From assembly GCA_016758965.1 (NCBI GenBank), contig JAEPRB010000046.1:62001-126000 (forward strand): 64,000 bases of DNA. Direction: 5' to 3'. Below the pieces are notes generated by a model. The model had not been told where the DNA came from. It ran no database searches and saw nothing but the letters and a program-made list of their open reading frames with translations. This document shows, in pieces, positions 46,004 through 58,277 of this stretch. Origin of the DNA: Circinella minor (Eukaryota; Mucoromycota; Mucoromycetes; Mucorales; Lichtheimiaceae). Each line of letters begins with the position of its first letter. Position 1 is the first letter of the stretch. The position numbers and the translations under genes were made by a program.

Positions 46004-47186
46004 GAATTTTTAATTATTTAGAGCCATTTTCTTTTTTATTTTTCTTTTTATCTATTTTTCTTTTTAAAGTAGTATATATATACACACATACATATATATT
46101 TATATATATATAATAGACATATGCATAATGTAATTAAGCCGGTTTCTTTTTTAGCATTATTATTTTTTTACTATTATTATTAATTTACTATACCATTTAT
46201 TTATTTATTATACATTATTTATTTTATTTATGTCCTATTATTTATTTATGTTTTATTATTTATTTACTTTATTTAATACTATCAGCTTTTTTTTTTTGCG
46301 CCAAAATTTTATTTACAACAACAAAAATTCTTATTTAGTGATATACTTGGTCCATATCATAATGTCTTTTTCCTCATTTTATTTTGCCTAATTTTTAGCC
46401 TAAGGTGATTATGCAGAAGGAGCAAGGTTCATTATATACATCCAAAAAAAAATCTCTCCTTTTTACAAGATCGTCTCAAGCTTTTGTCCATTTATCATAT
46501 ATTCACGATAGTTATATTTGTTTACAAATAAATGCTTGGTTTAAGTAATAGTTTAGTATGTATAAAAAATATACTGGCTGAGTGCTGTTTATTATATATG
46601 ATCTATGCGGACAATAGCCAGATGATGACCGTTTATATTATTCAACTGTCAGGACGACGGCATATCGCTTAGCGCAAGCTATCAAACTGAATAATGGAGT
46701 ATCATGACTTCAGCTCTTGAAACCTCACAGCCCTTCTTTGCATATCCATATCTCGAAAATCATAACACAATGACGTCAACGATGACTTTGTTTTAATTTG
46801 AAAACAACTGCTTCGCCTCCAAATATCGGATATTTTTTACGCTTTCTTATATTGTCAACGATGGATTCATATTATCCATGGTTACCCACAACTACGACGT
46901 ATTAATAAATGAAATTACGCGTTCAGAAATAATGGCGTAAACACTAAGTCATTCCACGGGAACTATCGATCCGACATTGAAATAATTAAAGATTTTGATT
47001 CTGTACGTATTGTGCTAAGTCTGATATATCTTGTATTAGTATTATTAATAGTAGTTAATTGTATTTGATTCGCAAAATGGGAAAAATATATTTCAGTTTC
47101 TAGTCAAGATTTAGTATATATTATGTAAGGTACTACTATTAAATCAGTAGTACTTATTCATTATACCCAGGTTATGACTATAAAGA
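46004..47186. other. Kinase 3' flank and gene-poor spacer
   Basis: Just after the stop there are TATA-dinucleotide and TTATT repeats typical of a 3' UTR (to about 46300). From about 46590 the base composition is somewhat richer in G+C and holds one TGACGTCA palindrome at 46771-46778. No gene could be read. Confidence 0.5.
46771..46778. promoter_or_regulatory. Isolated TGACGTCA (ATF/CREB-type) palindrome
   Basis: The full 8-bp palindrome occurs in a spacer far from a gene start (the nearest downstream start is 49187). It may be a chance match or mark an unannotated transcript. Confidence 0.25.
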
Positions 47187-47512
47187 ATGAATTTATTGTA
47201 TTTAGTAACAGCCTTACCACTTATACTATTAGAACAGCAAGAGTTAAATGGAAAAGTCAATGTACATTATGTTGATAATCTTTCTGATATAATACTCTGA
47301 CAACTTCCAAGCATGTAACTTTTATAACTACTATCTGTTGTTCATGATAACTGCATTACCGAAGTATGTGACGTATAAAAACGTTATCGATGGCTATAAT
47401 ACATAGAGATGGTAAAAATATAGTAATAGTGACAGGAGAAAACCCATATGAAAGAAGGTTTAAGGACGATTAGTATAATGATGGTTTCTTAGCAGAAAGT
47501 GATTTAGTATCA
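47187..47512 (+). pseudogene. Decayed gene relic with signal-peptide-like start
   Basis: An ATG at 47187 opens a 37-codon frame beginning MNLLYLVTALPLILLEQQEL, which resembles a secretory signal peptide, and continues NGKVNVHYVDNLSDIIL to a stop at 47298. About 80 bp further a second protein-like stretch reads SMAIIHRDGKNIVIVTGENP and YERRFKDD, a stop, then YNDGFLAESDLVS. Frames differ between the two parts. The simplest reading is the dead 5' part of a gene for a secreted protein; a very small secreted peptide gene (37 residues) is a weaker alternative. The family is not recognised. Confidence 0.35.
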
Positions 47513-49186
47513 TAATTGTGTATTGTTAGTATAAGACAATATTGGTTTTCTTCTCTTGAAGTAGGGTTAGGAATAAAACAAGAACAATAATTGAATAATA
47601 AAATATTTAGTAGTAGACAAAATTTTATTCAACGACAACTTCATTCTTGACACTTGGCTACTAATCAAAATATAATTTCTTCTGTCTCTACCTTCTGTCT
47701 TTTTTTTTATTATTATTATTCTTTTCATCTGTATCAAAAAACTTCTTGAAAAAAAACTCATATTAATAAAGCTGCCCATAAGGCATAGAGTATTATTTAA
47801 TTTAAACTTGTATGTTTGTGATCACATCCTTTACTGCTTTTCAGCATTCACTTTGACATATTAGAATAATCCTTACATCTACTTTTATTAACGTCAATAA
47901 ACGGTGTTATCGCTTTGTAGTAATAATATTTCAGCCAAGAGAGAACTGTTCTTTCAAACGCTATAATAAAGCTCTTGAGTATTGCGATATTAGTAAAGAA
48001 AATAAAAATTTGATGGTTTGAGAAATGGCTTTCAACTATATTTCGACTTTTAGGTTAACCGTATGGTCCTGTGTAGTTGAAAATTTTGGAAATCTCTATC
48101 TCTTTCAAGCGAAAAAAAAACAGTTGTTTTAATGGAGTGAATGCCATGATCATCGTCTGTTATTTAATCAACTTTTTTCGTGATATTGATACTAAAAAGT
48201 CTTTTTCCAAGGATGCGACCCCTTTGAGCAGTATGATAATTGTTTTTTTGTTATTAAATGAAAGTTTACATATTCCACATATCCTGTCACTGTTGTAATA
48301 GTTTCAATTATACCAAATCACTGCGCACAGAGGGAATTATCACTTAATCTACGTAATGCTAAGGCAGGAATACTACTGCATTAAATCGAGGCTCAATTCA
48401 CGCAGTAAGTTCTGTATGCAATAACCTAAGGAAGGGAAACTACCATTAACGGGAAAATATATCAAGCATAAAAATGTAAGCTTTCGTACTTTTTTTTCTT
48501 TCATCATCAATAGATAATATGTACACGATAGTTGTCCTGCAGTCATCCATCGTGTTATCTTCGAAAAGTCAAGCATAAAATAGTTACACAAGCAAAACAA
48601 TATCAAACATGGACTTTGATAGGATTAATTAAACTTTGGCATGGAAACAAATTAACAAAAGCATAAAAACGGTGTATTAAAATAAAATACAATAAGAAGC
48701 TATCATCAGTATGGCGCCTAGTACAAAAATAGAGAAAAAAAGTCGTGGGGGTTTCCCTTTTTCTTTTATCTTTTTTTTCAGTAATTGTTCAATCTCGTGT
48801 TCATCATGAAGAAACATTTAGAAAAAAAAAAAAAAAAAGTTCCGTCCATTACTAGTTGGAAATTAGATTATCTTCGAAATGGCCATAAAGATAACAGTAA
48901 TAAAAAAACCACTATTGACTTTTATATATATTCGTATGAATAGTAAGAAGGAGGCAAGAAAACGAAAAAGGAGGTATTGTTTTTTATTAACTACTTGCCT
49001 TTTTTGGATACAAGATTGTATATGTATATATGTGTGGTAGTGTTTTACTTAACTCTCTTTTTCTTTTCCCTCTTATTTTTTAAAATATATAAGATATCTA
49101 CATAATATAAAAAATATTTCTTCTATTATATTTTTCTTTCTTTTTTTCTTCTTTTTTTATTAATATTATTACATTATAAATGAGTC
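47513..49186. other. Gene-poor spacer and ADA3 promoter
   Basis: AT-rich DNA with short ORFs on both strands (47567-47779, 48077-48298, 48373-48606), none with domain features. The last 400 bp before 49187 contain TATATATA near 49018-49030 and T-rich sequence, consistent with a promoter and leader. Confidence 0.5.
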
Positions 49187-51831
49187 ATGGATTCCAATTT
49201 ATCGCGTCAATATAGTCCACCAGCTTCCGTCTCACCTTCAATTACGGGCTATTATACGCAAGCATCCAAAAATAATTCAAACAATTCACCATCTTCTTCT
49301 TTACCAACTGCTACTGATCTAACAAGTATAAGAGCCGATCTGGAACGTGTATTAACACATACAGAAAAACGGCGTAAATTTTTGGAAAAAGATATTACTC
49401 ATTTACAAAAAAATGTCAAAATCCGTGATTCAGGTTATTTTTATTCTTATTTTTTTTTTCAAATATATAACTTTATGTACATATACACATACATACATAC
49501 ATATGCTCGTGCACAGATATATATATACATATCATAAGTAAACATCAACTATCATATTATTTAGATGGAAGGAGTGGATCGTCAGGTAAAAGTGTTAATA
49601 TGATGATGCGAATTAAACGAGAATCAGGTAATATAATAAATTAATGCCTGTTCTCTTGCTTTATTGTGTAATATGCATTAATCTCATATCAAATGATTTT
49701 ACAATATAGAAGATTATTCTTCTTCAAACTCATCACAATCAAAATCACCAGATAGACAAATGTAAGGTATTATTTTGTTTTTTTATGACATATATATTTA
49801 CAATATTTAATAATTTAATTATTAATAATTTATAGTGCATTAGAAGCATTGAGAAGACGACGACGACGTGATGAAATTGATAGCTCAGAAGACGATCAAC
49901 GTATGTAAATATTTGTACCCAAATATGAGTGGGAAGGTGGGTGTGTTGGATAAATAAAAACTTATATAAAAAGAATTACTACGTTCTTTCTTTTTTTATT
50001 AGCTATATCTACACGAAGTGAATCACCTCATCCTATTGTTAAAGTGAAAAAATTGGATCCTGGGCCTACTTCTCATAGCGAATCTCCACCGCCTGTATCG
50101 AAAAGTCCTTCATTTGGAAAACAACATAAACCATCCGAAGTAATAATATATTCCATATGTAGAATATATAATTTTATTCTTGTAAATTAAAAGAAAAAGT
50201 TTATTTAACCTGATCACCATGAATATATATATATATACATTAGACAAAAAAGAAGAAAACATCTAAAGCATCATCACAAGGAAAACATCCAAAACCAAAA
50301 TCATCTCATACAAAAACAAGTAATGATGTTGATTTTGTACGAGTAAAGCCTAAGGATCAAGTATCCGTTTTAACTTTTTGGAGTGCTATGGAACCTTATT
50401 TTCGACCGATAACTGAAGAGGATCGTAAATTCTTATTAGAAAAGGTAAATGTATATATATATATATATATACATATCTATAAAAAAAAGCTAATTATTCT
50501 AGTAATCGATAATAATAATAATGAATAAGGGTGACGATGTAAAACCTTATTTGTTACCTCCATTAGGACGACATTATATTGAAACATGGGCAGAAGAAGA
50601 ACAAACAACAGTACCATCACGTGGAAGGTCCAATTCTCCGGTACGACGTGAAGGTTCAGTGGATGCATCTAAAAACAACCATCATGCTGGATCATCATCA
50701 TCATCTAATAGCAACAAAGATTCTTCTACGATATTAAAAGCAGGTGGAAAAGCAGGAACTTCTACTACTACTACTGGAAAAGAAGAGGGAGAAAAAGAAA
50801 CAAAAGAAGAAGACCAAAAACCAGAACCAATTCCTGAACGTGCACGTTATTTAAAATCTACTGAACCTCTCACTGATGATTATTTGATGATGGAAGACTT
50901 AAGTTGTGGCGGACTAACTGAACGATTATTAAGTACCTTGGTGATTGAAGATATGGTTGATCTGACAGAACTTAAAAATCTAGCATTATTGGACGATTCA
51001 ACAGCAGAAGAAACAGCAAGAGAGGAGGAAGAAGATGATATGGATCTTGATTCAGTAACCTCAAGTGAAGGAGGTCGAACTGTAGTTGAATTATCCAATA
51101 ATCCTACAGAGGAAATTGTGGATTTTGAAGAAAGATTGAAACGAGAATTGCGATATGCTGGTCTCTTTAGTGATGAAGATGTATGATTTTCTTATTATTA
51201 TTTTCTAAATTGGGATGGTTTAATTTCATTCATACTATAAAAAAAGTAGTAGTAGTTAATGAATGGACAATCTAATGTGGTTATGATATAATAACTAGAT
51301 TGCATGGAACGCAAGAGAAGATGATGATATTTGCGCCGAATTACGTAGATTGGGTCGTGAATTGAAAGAACAAGTCGAGGCCAACGATTTTCGTAAAAAA
51401 AGATTATTAGAGGTAGTAGATCGACAACTTCAATATGAACAATACCGAAATGTGCTGGATACATATGATTCTCAAGTTGAACAATGCTATATGAAACGAT
51501 TTGTAAGTCTTTTTCCTCTTTGTGCTTTTTTTTTCATTAGTTTAAAAATACAATATTCTAACCATTCTGAACTATATTGTATATATAAACACAGAGAATT
51601 CAAAAATCTAAAAAGCGTAAAGCAACTGCACCGAGAGCTGTATTATCTGAGAATGCAGTGAATGCTATGGAAAAACGGCGTACATGGATTAATGGTTTAG
51701 GGCCTATTTTTAAAGACAAAAATCTTATTATGCCATCTAAATCCATATTTAGAGACGACTTTGATGAAGATGGTGATTCTGGAATGAATGATGATGATAA
51801 TTATAATATTAGTAGTACACCAGCAATGTGA
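49187..51831 (+). CDS. NGG1: SAGA/ADA histone acetyltransferase adaptor subunit Ada3 (Ngg1)
   Basis: About nine exons are joined by frame. Ada3 bridges Gcn5-Ada2 in the acetyltransferase module of SAGA/ADA complexes in the nucleus. The N-terminus has a disordered lead, then a coiled coil (SIRADLERVLTHTEKRRKFL). A long Lys/Ser/Pro-rich, disordered middle follows, which includes a polyarginine patch (LEALRRRRRRDEID). The region VKPKDQVSVLTFWSAMEPYF, then FRPITEEDRKFLLEK and LLPPLGRHYIETWAEEE, is the conserved FWxxxEPYF-type block. The C-terminal conserved domain contains GGLTERLLSTLVIEDMVD, DFEERLKRELRYAGLFSDED and IAWNAREDDDICAELRRLGR, with KRRTWINGLGPIF close to the end. Splicing across the 51184-51299 intron joins SDED to IAWN, as in the family. 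Several introns are very short, and exon 1 uses an unusual GTTATT donor. An upstream out-of-frame ATG at 49180 could slightly affect initiation. Confidence 0.92.
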
Positions 51832-52139
51832 TTTTATATTATTCCCTGTTTCTTCCCGTATTATTGCTATTTTTCAAAGTATCGTATCACTTTCTCACAC
51901 CCTCAATCTCATTTTTACATATACACCCGCACAATATTTGTACATAGTAAATCCACATATCCCATTCAATTCTTTTTTTATCTTAATCATATATACATAT
52001 ACATACATATATAATTATATTATTATTAATAGTAGCATTGCATTTTTTATGATTAATTCGGTACATATTATTTATACAGCATGATTCCACATATTTTCAT
52101 TAGCTTACAAAATTTTCAAAAGTGTCTATAAAAACATGA
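51832..52139. other. ADA3 3' flank
   Basis: Pyrimidine-rich and TACATA-rich 3' UTR-like sequence. The ORF at 51788-52084 overlaps the end of ADA3 in another frame and has random composition. Confidence 0.45.
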
Positions 52140-52724
52140 CTAGGGAAGCTTTTAAAGAGAATACAAAAGGCTCTTAGGAAGCCATTCAAGAATGATGTCG
52201 TTGCAGTTCGGAATCTACCGTATAATAGTATAAATTATTTAGCAACTCTGGAACTTAATGCAATGTTTTATCACATTTTATATGAATAAAAAGTATATGT
52301 TATATTTAAGAAAAACTTTCTGTCTTTCAGTTGCGACTTTTTGCACGATTCATTATTACCTTGACAATAAAGATACAGATAGTGATAGAAAAGGAATCAG
52401 GTGGAAAAGAAATAAATAAAAACTGGGTTGATTTTCTATGTGATATAATATATTTAACCAAGATGAAGGCATATATTGGATCCAACTGGTGTTAAATCAG
52501 ATGGATTGATATTATGTAATTCGGATGATTTTAGCAGAAAAACAGAAATGGCTCAAACAACAAAAGCGGGACTTTGTACTTTATGGAAAAATTCCAACTA
52601 CAAGTGTATAGACTCAGTTTGTCAGTAGTTTGTATATTGTATCTATAATCAACAACTTGGTTTATTACATATCCTTTTGATCGACACGCTTCCATATACT
52701 GAAAATGTAAATATCTGTAAATAA
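52140..52724 (+). pseudogene. Decayed coding relic in three to four frames
   Basis: Several protein-like stretches follow one another on the plus strand. First, 49 open codons (52140-52286) read LGKLLKRIQKALRKPFKNDV and VAVRNLPYNSINYLATLELN. Next, from about 52387, ESGGKEINKNWVDFLCDIIY and LTKMKAYIGSN appear before a stop. A shift of frame at 52485 then gives GVKSDGLILCNSDDFSRKTE and MAQTTKAGLCTLWKNSNYKC, a stop at 52626, and the same frame continues NQQLGLLHILLIDTLPYTEN to 52724. Same strand, similar style and consecutive order suggest one dead gene with at least two frameshifts and stops. It resembles, by impression, multi-copy uncharacterised Mucoromycota proteins. No terminal repeats were seen. 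Confidence 0.5.
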
Positions 52725-53220
52725 AGAAGAAAAAATCATCGTACATAAAATATGGTATTTATCATCGATTATCAAACTCATGAAAAATATATCTTTCCGT
52801 TTATTTAACTGTATACATAACCTAAAAAAGTAGTGCTAATGGGCCAATGGAAAACTACTTTATAAACTAAACTACTACTCCTTGAAAAACCAACTGCACT
52901 TGATGAAATTGTCAGTCCCAAATCAGGTGAAGATGAAAGTTAACCGTTAAAAGATACTATTAACCCATTTAAATAATACACATCCATCAAATACCTTTTC
53001 TATAATATAAAAATAGGATAGAGCCAAATGTATCTTGCTTTACGATCGGTGATACAATATCTGGGTATATAGTGCCCAGATTTTTGGTGCTTATTAATCA
53101 TAATGACGAGCTGAAAATTGCATTGATTATTAATCCTTCCAGATATTGTAATAATTCAATACCCAAATCTTATCATAACCATACTTAGAAGTGACAAGCC
53201 ATAACAGCATAATATATTAA

Positions 53221-53257
<37 letters not shown>

Positions 53258-53505
53258 ATATTATTAATACTTCGCCAAGTGCTGTTTCGAAATCATTGAC
53301 AGCTAATTGATAATTTCCCTTCTGCAGGCATGTGGATATAAATTGTTGAGTTAACTTTCCCCCGCCTCAAAAGTGGCTTTTACAAAAATTCCTGCGAGTT
53401 CTTCCCGGTTCCGTCGTCCCGTGGCAACATTTCTATTTCTTCACACCCATCCTTTTTTTTGTTATTCTTTTTCTTTCCCATTCAATTACCCAACTCGTAA
53501 CCATA
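52725..53505. other. Spacer with TTC27 gene promoter
   Basis: AT-rich spacer with a (CA)n-(TA)n tract at about 53221-53258. A GC-richer segment lies just before the start codon. No further gene was seen. Confidence 0.5.
53221..53258. repeat. (CA)n-(TA)n compound microsatellite
   Basis: About ten CA units are followed by about nine TA units, some 250 bp upstream of the TTC27 gene start. Confidence 0.85.
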
Positions 53506-55986
53506 ATGTCGGCTGCTCTTCGATCTGCCGAAAATGCTCTCATTTTAAACCAAGAATTAGACGAGGCTATTTCAGCTCAACTTCCAACTCACATTACCGA
53601 GACAGTACAAGACATTCTCGGTGGGCAATATACCAAAGTTTTACGCGAACACAGCCCAATCGCTAACAATAGCAATGAACAACAGCAAAAAGAATTACAA
53701 GGTTCAGGTGACATTGACACATATATTGATCAACTATTGAAAAGTGTCGACAACGATAATAGCGATAATGATTTTATGTTACTTGCTACTGGTATTGCAT
53801 GCTTGAACGCGTTTGTACAAACTAACTGGACAGGGCCTTTATTGGATTGGTCCGTGAGTCAATTGTTAGTCGGTGTCGAAGATCAACAACTGGATAAAAA
53901 AATTCATACACATTGTTTGAATAGCTTATCAGCTGATAGTGAACAAGTGTACCATTTGACGCAACGATTGGGACTATTATCTATGGCACGTCGTATTCTT
54001 TTACATGTACGACCGAAATTGGCAACTGCACCTTTTTGGGCCATGCGGGCCATTTTTATTCAACAACAATTATTGGACGAACATGCTGGATCATTACAAG
54101 AATTATTACTGTCATTGGCTCAAGAATGCAAGTTTGATAATGAAAAAGGAGAAAAGCAACTAAAGGTTCGATTAGAATTGGAATTAGGTTTGATTTATAG
54201 TTATTATGGTCAAGACAAGGAAGCATTTGAAAAAATGCAACAAGCTCAACAGACATCTGAATTCCAATGGTCATTATCTGGCGCTTTGGGTCGTCGTACA
54301 AAGCATCAAACATTTGATGTAACTCAATTGGTTGTTTTGGCAGAAAGTAGTAACAAGGATCAACAACAACAACAACAAAAAGAAGAACAAGAAGGAGAAG
54401 ACCAACTAAAACCTGAAACTGTGGAATTACAAGATGATACATTATTAGACCATATTGCATTCACTAAAACTGAACAAAACGATCAAGAAAAAGACAAACG
54501 TCATGGTAATTTACGTATCATTGATCAATGTTTATTATTGGCTTTTTGTTTAAATGTGAAAAATACCAATCCGGAACATGGTTTAACTTCGACCGAAATG
54601 ACACCTTATGTCACTCGTGTATTGGAAAATGCCAATAATTGGATGGTACACACTATGGGTCTTCTACTCAAGACACGATTGGAAGCCAACAAATCTCGAA
54701 CAGTAGAACGATCCGCATTACAATTACAAGCTCTTGTGGATCAAATCAAGGTCGAAGATTCAGGTGTTGAAGAGCGTATGACATATTTTTATGATTTATT
54801 ATTACCTAGCAAATGGGATATGGAACGTGAATTGGCTAAACGATTTATTTCCTTGGGTGTCGTTCGATCTGCTCTCGATATGTTTGAACGTTTGGAAATG
54901 TGGGAGGAAGTGGTAGCATGTTATCAAATGTTGGAACAACCTACGAAAGCCAAAGAAGTTTTGGAACGTTTAATGCAAGAACAAGGTGATCAAGTTCCTA
55001 AATTATGGTGTATTATGGGTGATGTTGAACAGAACCCAGACCATTGGCGAAAAGCGTGGGAAGTCTCAAATCATCGATCTGCACGTGCCATGCGTAGTTT
55101 AGGTGCTCATTTATATCGACAAAAAGATTATGATGGATGTATTGATTGTTATCAAAAAGCATTGGCGATTAATCCCCTATTCGAGGGGTCTTGGTATGTT
55201 CTTGGGTGTGCAGGTATGCAAGCCGAGCAATGGGAAGTCTCATTACGTGCGTTCCAACGGGTCGTCGCTTTGGATAATGAACAAGCTGAAGCATGGAACA
55301 ATTTATCGAGTATTTATGTCCATTTGGATCGTAAGCCAGATGCCTTTTTGGCATTGAAACAAGCAACTAAATTGAAATTCGATAACTGGCGCATGTGGCA
55401 GAATTTGTTGATCGTGGCAGCCGATGTGGGGCAATTTGCTGACGCTATTTGGGCAATGCAACGTATAGTTGAACTCCGATGGGATAAAGTACGTGATGAA
55501 TGTGTCGATACACTTGTATTACAAATGTTGGTCGATAGTGTCATGCAAAATTGGAAAGATGCGTCGGATCGTGACGGTGTACGTTTACAGCGACAAGTAC
55601 AACGGCTGTTAGAAGAAGTGATTTTGAATCGTATCACGAACTCTCCTGAAATTTGGCGGATTTGTGCTAAATTCTATCTTTGGCAAAAACGATATACAGA
55701 TGCCTTGGAAGCTAGCGTCAAGGGATATCGGGCCGTGATGCATGATACACGATTAGAAACAGACCAAGAGGTATTTGAACGCGTAGCTAATGTTGCTTTG
55801 GATACAGTCGATATGTATGAAACATTGGGTGAACAAGAACAAGATAATGCTCCTGTTTGTGCTGACTGGAAATATCAAGCACGTTTGATTCTTAAAGGAT
55901 TGATGGGTAAAGTAAGAGATGTCTTTGAAGAAACGGAAACTTATGAACGATTACAGGAGCGTCTTGATGACCTAAAGCGGGCTTAA
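53506..55986 (+). CDS. EMW1: Tetratricopeptide repeat protein TTC27 (Emw1 homologue)
   Basis: A single exon of 826 residues, unlike the intron-rich neighbours. The N-terminal half is helical and contains MARRILLHVRPKLATAPFWA and LELELGLIYSYYGQDKEAFE. A family-typical block then reads LTSTEMTPYVTRVLENANNW. The C-terminal TPR array (about residues 528-660) includes RSLGAHLYRQKDYDGCIDCY, SWYVLGCAGMQAEQWEVSLR, EAWNNLSSIYVHLDRKPDAF and DNWRMWQNLLIVAADVGQFA. Length and order agree with human TTC27 and yeast Emw1. Emw1 is essential and linked to cell-wall integrity; the family is implicated in assembly of large complexes, but the molecular activity is not settled. A poly-Gln/Glu insert near residue 285-300 is low complexity. 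The first ATG at 53506 suits the family. The gene is convergent with the downstream basic-protein gene. Confidence 0.93.
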   Translation: MSAALRSAENALILNQELDEAISAQLPTHITETVQDILGGQYTKVLREHSPIANNSNEQQQKELQGSGDIDTYIDQLLKSVDNDNSDNDFMLLATGIACLNAFVQTNWTGPLLDWSVSQLLVGVEDQQLDKKIHTHCLNSLSADSEQVYHLTQRLGLLSMARRILLHVRPKLATAPFWAMRAIFIQQQLLDEHAGSLQELLLSLAQECKFDNEKGEKQLKVRLELELGLIYSYYGQDKEAFEKMQQAQQTSEFQWSLSGALGRRTKHQTFDVTQLVVLAESSNKDQQQQQQKEEQEGEDQLKPETVELQDDTLLDHIAFTKTEQNDQEKDKRHGNLRIIDQCLLLAFCLNVKNTNPEHGLTSTEMTPYVTRVLENANNWMVHTMGLLLKTRLEANKSRTVERSALQLQALVDQIKVEDSGVEERMTYFYDLLLPSKWDMERELAKRFISLGVVRSALDMFERLEMWEEVVACYQMLEQPTKAKEVLERLMQEQGDQVPKLWCIMGDVEQNPDHWRKAWEVSNHRSARAMRSLGAHLYRQKDYDGCIDCYQKALAINPLFEGSWYVLGCAGMQAEQWEVSLRAFQRVVALDNEQAEAWNNLSSIYVHLDRKPDAFLALKQATKLKFDNWRMWQNLLIVAADVGQFADAIWAMQRIVELRWDKVRDECVDTLVLQMLVDSVMQNWKDASDRDGVRLQRQVQRLLEEVILNRITNSPEIWRICAKFYLWQKRYTDALEASVKGYRAVMHDTRLETDQEVFERVANVALDTVDMYETLGEQEQDNAPVCADWKYQARLILKGLMGKVRDVFEETETYERLQERLDDLKRA

Positions 55987-56101
55987 TAAAATTATTTTAT
56001 TTTTTACATATTTTCTTCCTTTTCTACCCCTTCCAAAAGCATACATCCATCCCTCACTCCCCCCCCCCTCAACCTCCGCAATCAAACCGTCATCTTATTT
56101 T

Positions 56102-56137
<36 letters not shown>

Positions 56138-56719
56138 TTATTACACTTACACATGTCTACATTCATCAAAAACAAAAATGGTTTATTGGTGATTTTTTGT
56201 TATTCTTCTTTGACATAGTTTATATTCTCTTTTTTTTTTGTAAATAATATATTTATGGGTTGGATATATAAAATAATAATGATAATATTAATAATACCAA
56301 TAATAACATATGTATATTGATAGGGTATTGTGGAGTCGTGGTGTAATTTATAACAAAAATGGGGAGGAGGGTTATGCAAACAAATAAGAATGAAATATAT
56401 AAAAGCTATAAAATGTTAATAACATTGATACTAATGATAATAATAATGATAATAATAATGATAATAATAATAAATGATAATGGAGTGGTGGGAGTGATTT
56501 TCTTAGTCCTTCTTTGATAAAATATACTGGGTATTGGAGGTTATGGGAAAAGGAAACTGGGGGTGTTAAGATAATAATGATAATTATTTATGTAAGAAAA
56601 TGGATGTCAAAGTCTTATATAAAAAAAGTGAGTTGAGAATGGATTTGAAATGTGGGTTAAATAAGAGAATGAGGAAATGGGGGGAAAGAGGGGCGTACGA
56701 GAAAAAAAGAAATATAACC
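55987..56719. terminator. Convergent 3' region, TTC27 / basic protein gene
   Basis: The 733-bp spacer holds a C-rich patch near 56060, a TA tract at about 56104-56134 and an ATA/ATG-repeat area near 56270-56480 that is low complexity. No gene was seen. Confidence 0.45.
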
Positions 56720-58277
56720 TTATACTGCTGTTTCTTCATTAGTTTTCTTTGATTTTTGGAACGACATTGCTTTTTTTAACTTCTTTGTTATATTTTTTCG
56801 CTTCATGGATAATCTTGAAGCTTCTCGTCGCAACGTTTTTCCTGTTTGTTGTCGAATAGATGGGGTATCATTTTGTTTATTTTGTTGTTGTCGTTGAATA
56901 GAAGTTGGGGTAGGTGGCATAGAAGAAGAAGTGCCACCCGATGAGTCATCATTTACTACAACTGTTCCTGTATTAATATCATCCGCGATTGGTAGTGGTG
57001 ATGGTAAAAGGCTGTCTCGGTGTTCTTGTTCTTTATTATTCTTAATATTTTCGTCGTCACCGTAGTAAAAATGATATAGTTGGGTCGCACGACGTGATGA
57101 TGCTGCTTCCTGTGGTGCAGCTCCTACTTGCTGCTCTGCTCCTTCGGCATTTATTATTGGTGTTTGTTGAGCTGATGATGAAGTTCCTGCTGATGTGGAT
57201 GCAGCAACGCCGCTGTCCTCCCCGATTTCTTCGCTGCTATTTGTTGCTGTTGTTGCTGTGTCCTTATTCTTGCTACTATTACCAGGTGTTGTTGTTGCTG
57301 TTGTTGATACTGATTCATTGTTATAAATATTAGGGTTATCTTGTTCTTGGTTATAAACTTGCGTATATACAACCTCAGATCCTTCTCCTACATTTACATC
57401 TTGACTATTTGCAATACCGCTATCATCATCTTTAATATCACTAAATTTGTCTGTTTTCGGTTGGTCCTGTTTTTTTGTTCCAACTAAATTACTTTTGGGT
57501 GGTACACAAGGTGCTGGAAGCGGAGGTGGATTAGATACTTGCTGTTTCTGTTTTTGTTGTGTACTACGTTTAAGGACTTGGGCTGTCAATTTTCGCGTTT
57601 CGGATGCGAATGTCGTTGCAAAAGATGACATAGTGTTTGAGCGTTTCATATTCGTTAATGAAGTCTTTTTCTTTTTATTTAGACTACGCTGTTGAGAATA
57701 TTGTAACGATGGTACTGGTACTGTTGTTAGTGCTGTTTGCTTTTTGCTCTTCTTGATAGAGGAGCTTAGTGAGGTTGTTGAAGATTGTGCTAAACATACA
57801 AATATATATTTATGTTAGTTGTCATCCGGTTGTTTGTTTGTATCTTTGAGCACAAGCACTCACATGCACACACACATTTTCTCTCTCTTTCTCTCTCTTT
57901 CTCTAGATCACTCCTTAAAAATGAACAGCAATCGAACAATGGGAAATATTACCCGATAAAGTGCTACGCGATACTATACTTGTTTTCGTGATTCCATCAG
58001 GTATTTGAAGTAATGTCGTCGTTACTGGTTGAATTATTGGTTCTTTCTGTTCTGATTGTTCTGGCTCTTCTTGTTGTTGTTGCTGCTGTTGTTTTTGCTG
58101 CTGTTGTTGTTCACCTTCAACATTACGACCATCGATGATCATATTTGTTGCTATGATACTGGCATTATCATTATTATTTTGAGAATCTTCTTCTTCTTCA
58201 ACTTGGTGCAATGCGGTTTCACTGGATGTACGTTCCCACACTTGCTGTAAATATAGAACAGAAGATACTCGTAACAT
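56720..58277 (-). CDS. Uncharacterised low-complexity, basic C-terminal protein
   Basis: Two exons (58277-57953, 57789-56720) give 464 residues. The intron splits an Ala codon and contains a CT repeat. The N-terminal exon is acidic (LHQVEEEEDSQNNND) with a long Gln run and a Glu-rich patch. The second exon has Ser/Thr-rich linkers, a proline cluster (PPPLPAPCVPPKS), and alternating Ser/Ala/Gly stretches. The C-terminus is strongly basic: GKTLRREASRLSMKRKNITK then KLKKAMSFQKSKK. It contains repeated R/K-x-x-S sites (RREAS, KRST, KRSNT) that suit PKA- or CaMK-type kinases. The basic tail could bind membrane or nucleic acid. No domain is recognised. The start at 58277 is the first ATG of the frame, but more 5' exons cannot be excluded. 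Confidence 0.65.
57880..57904. repeat. (CT)n tract in intron of the basic-protein gene
   Basis: Interrupted CT units (GA in the transcript) lie close to the donor side of the only intron of the minus-strand gene. Confidence 0.8.

Noticed and set aside
53041..53200. Another possible coding relic before the TTC27 gene
   Set aside because: Both strands give open stretches of similar quality and neither has protein-like character, so it cannot be told from chance.
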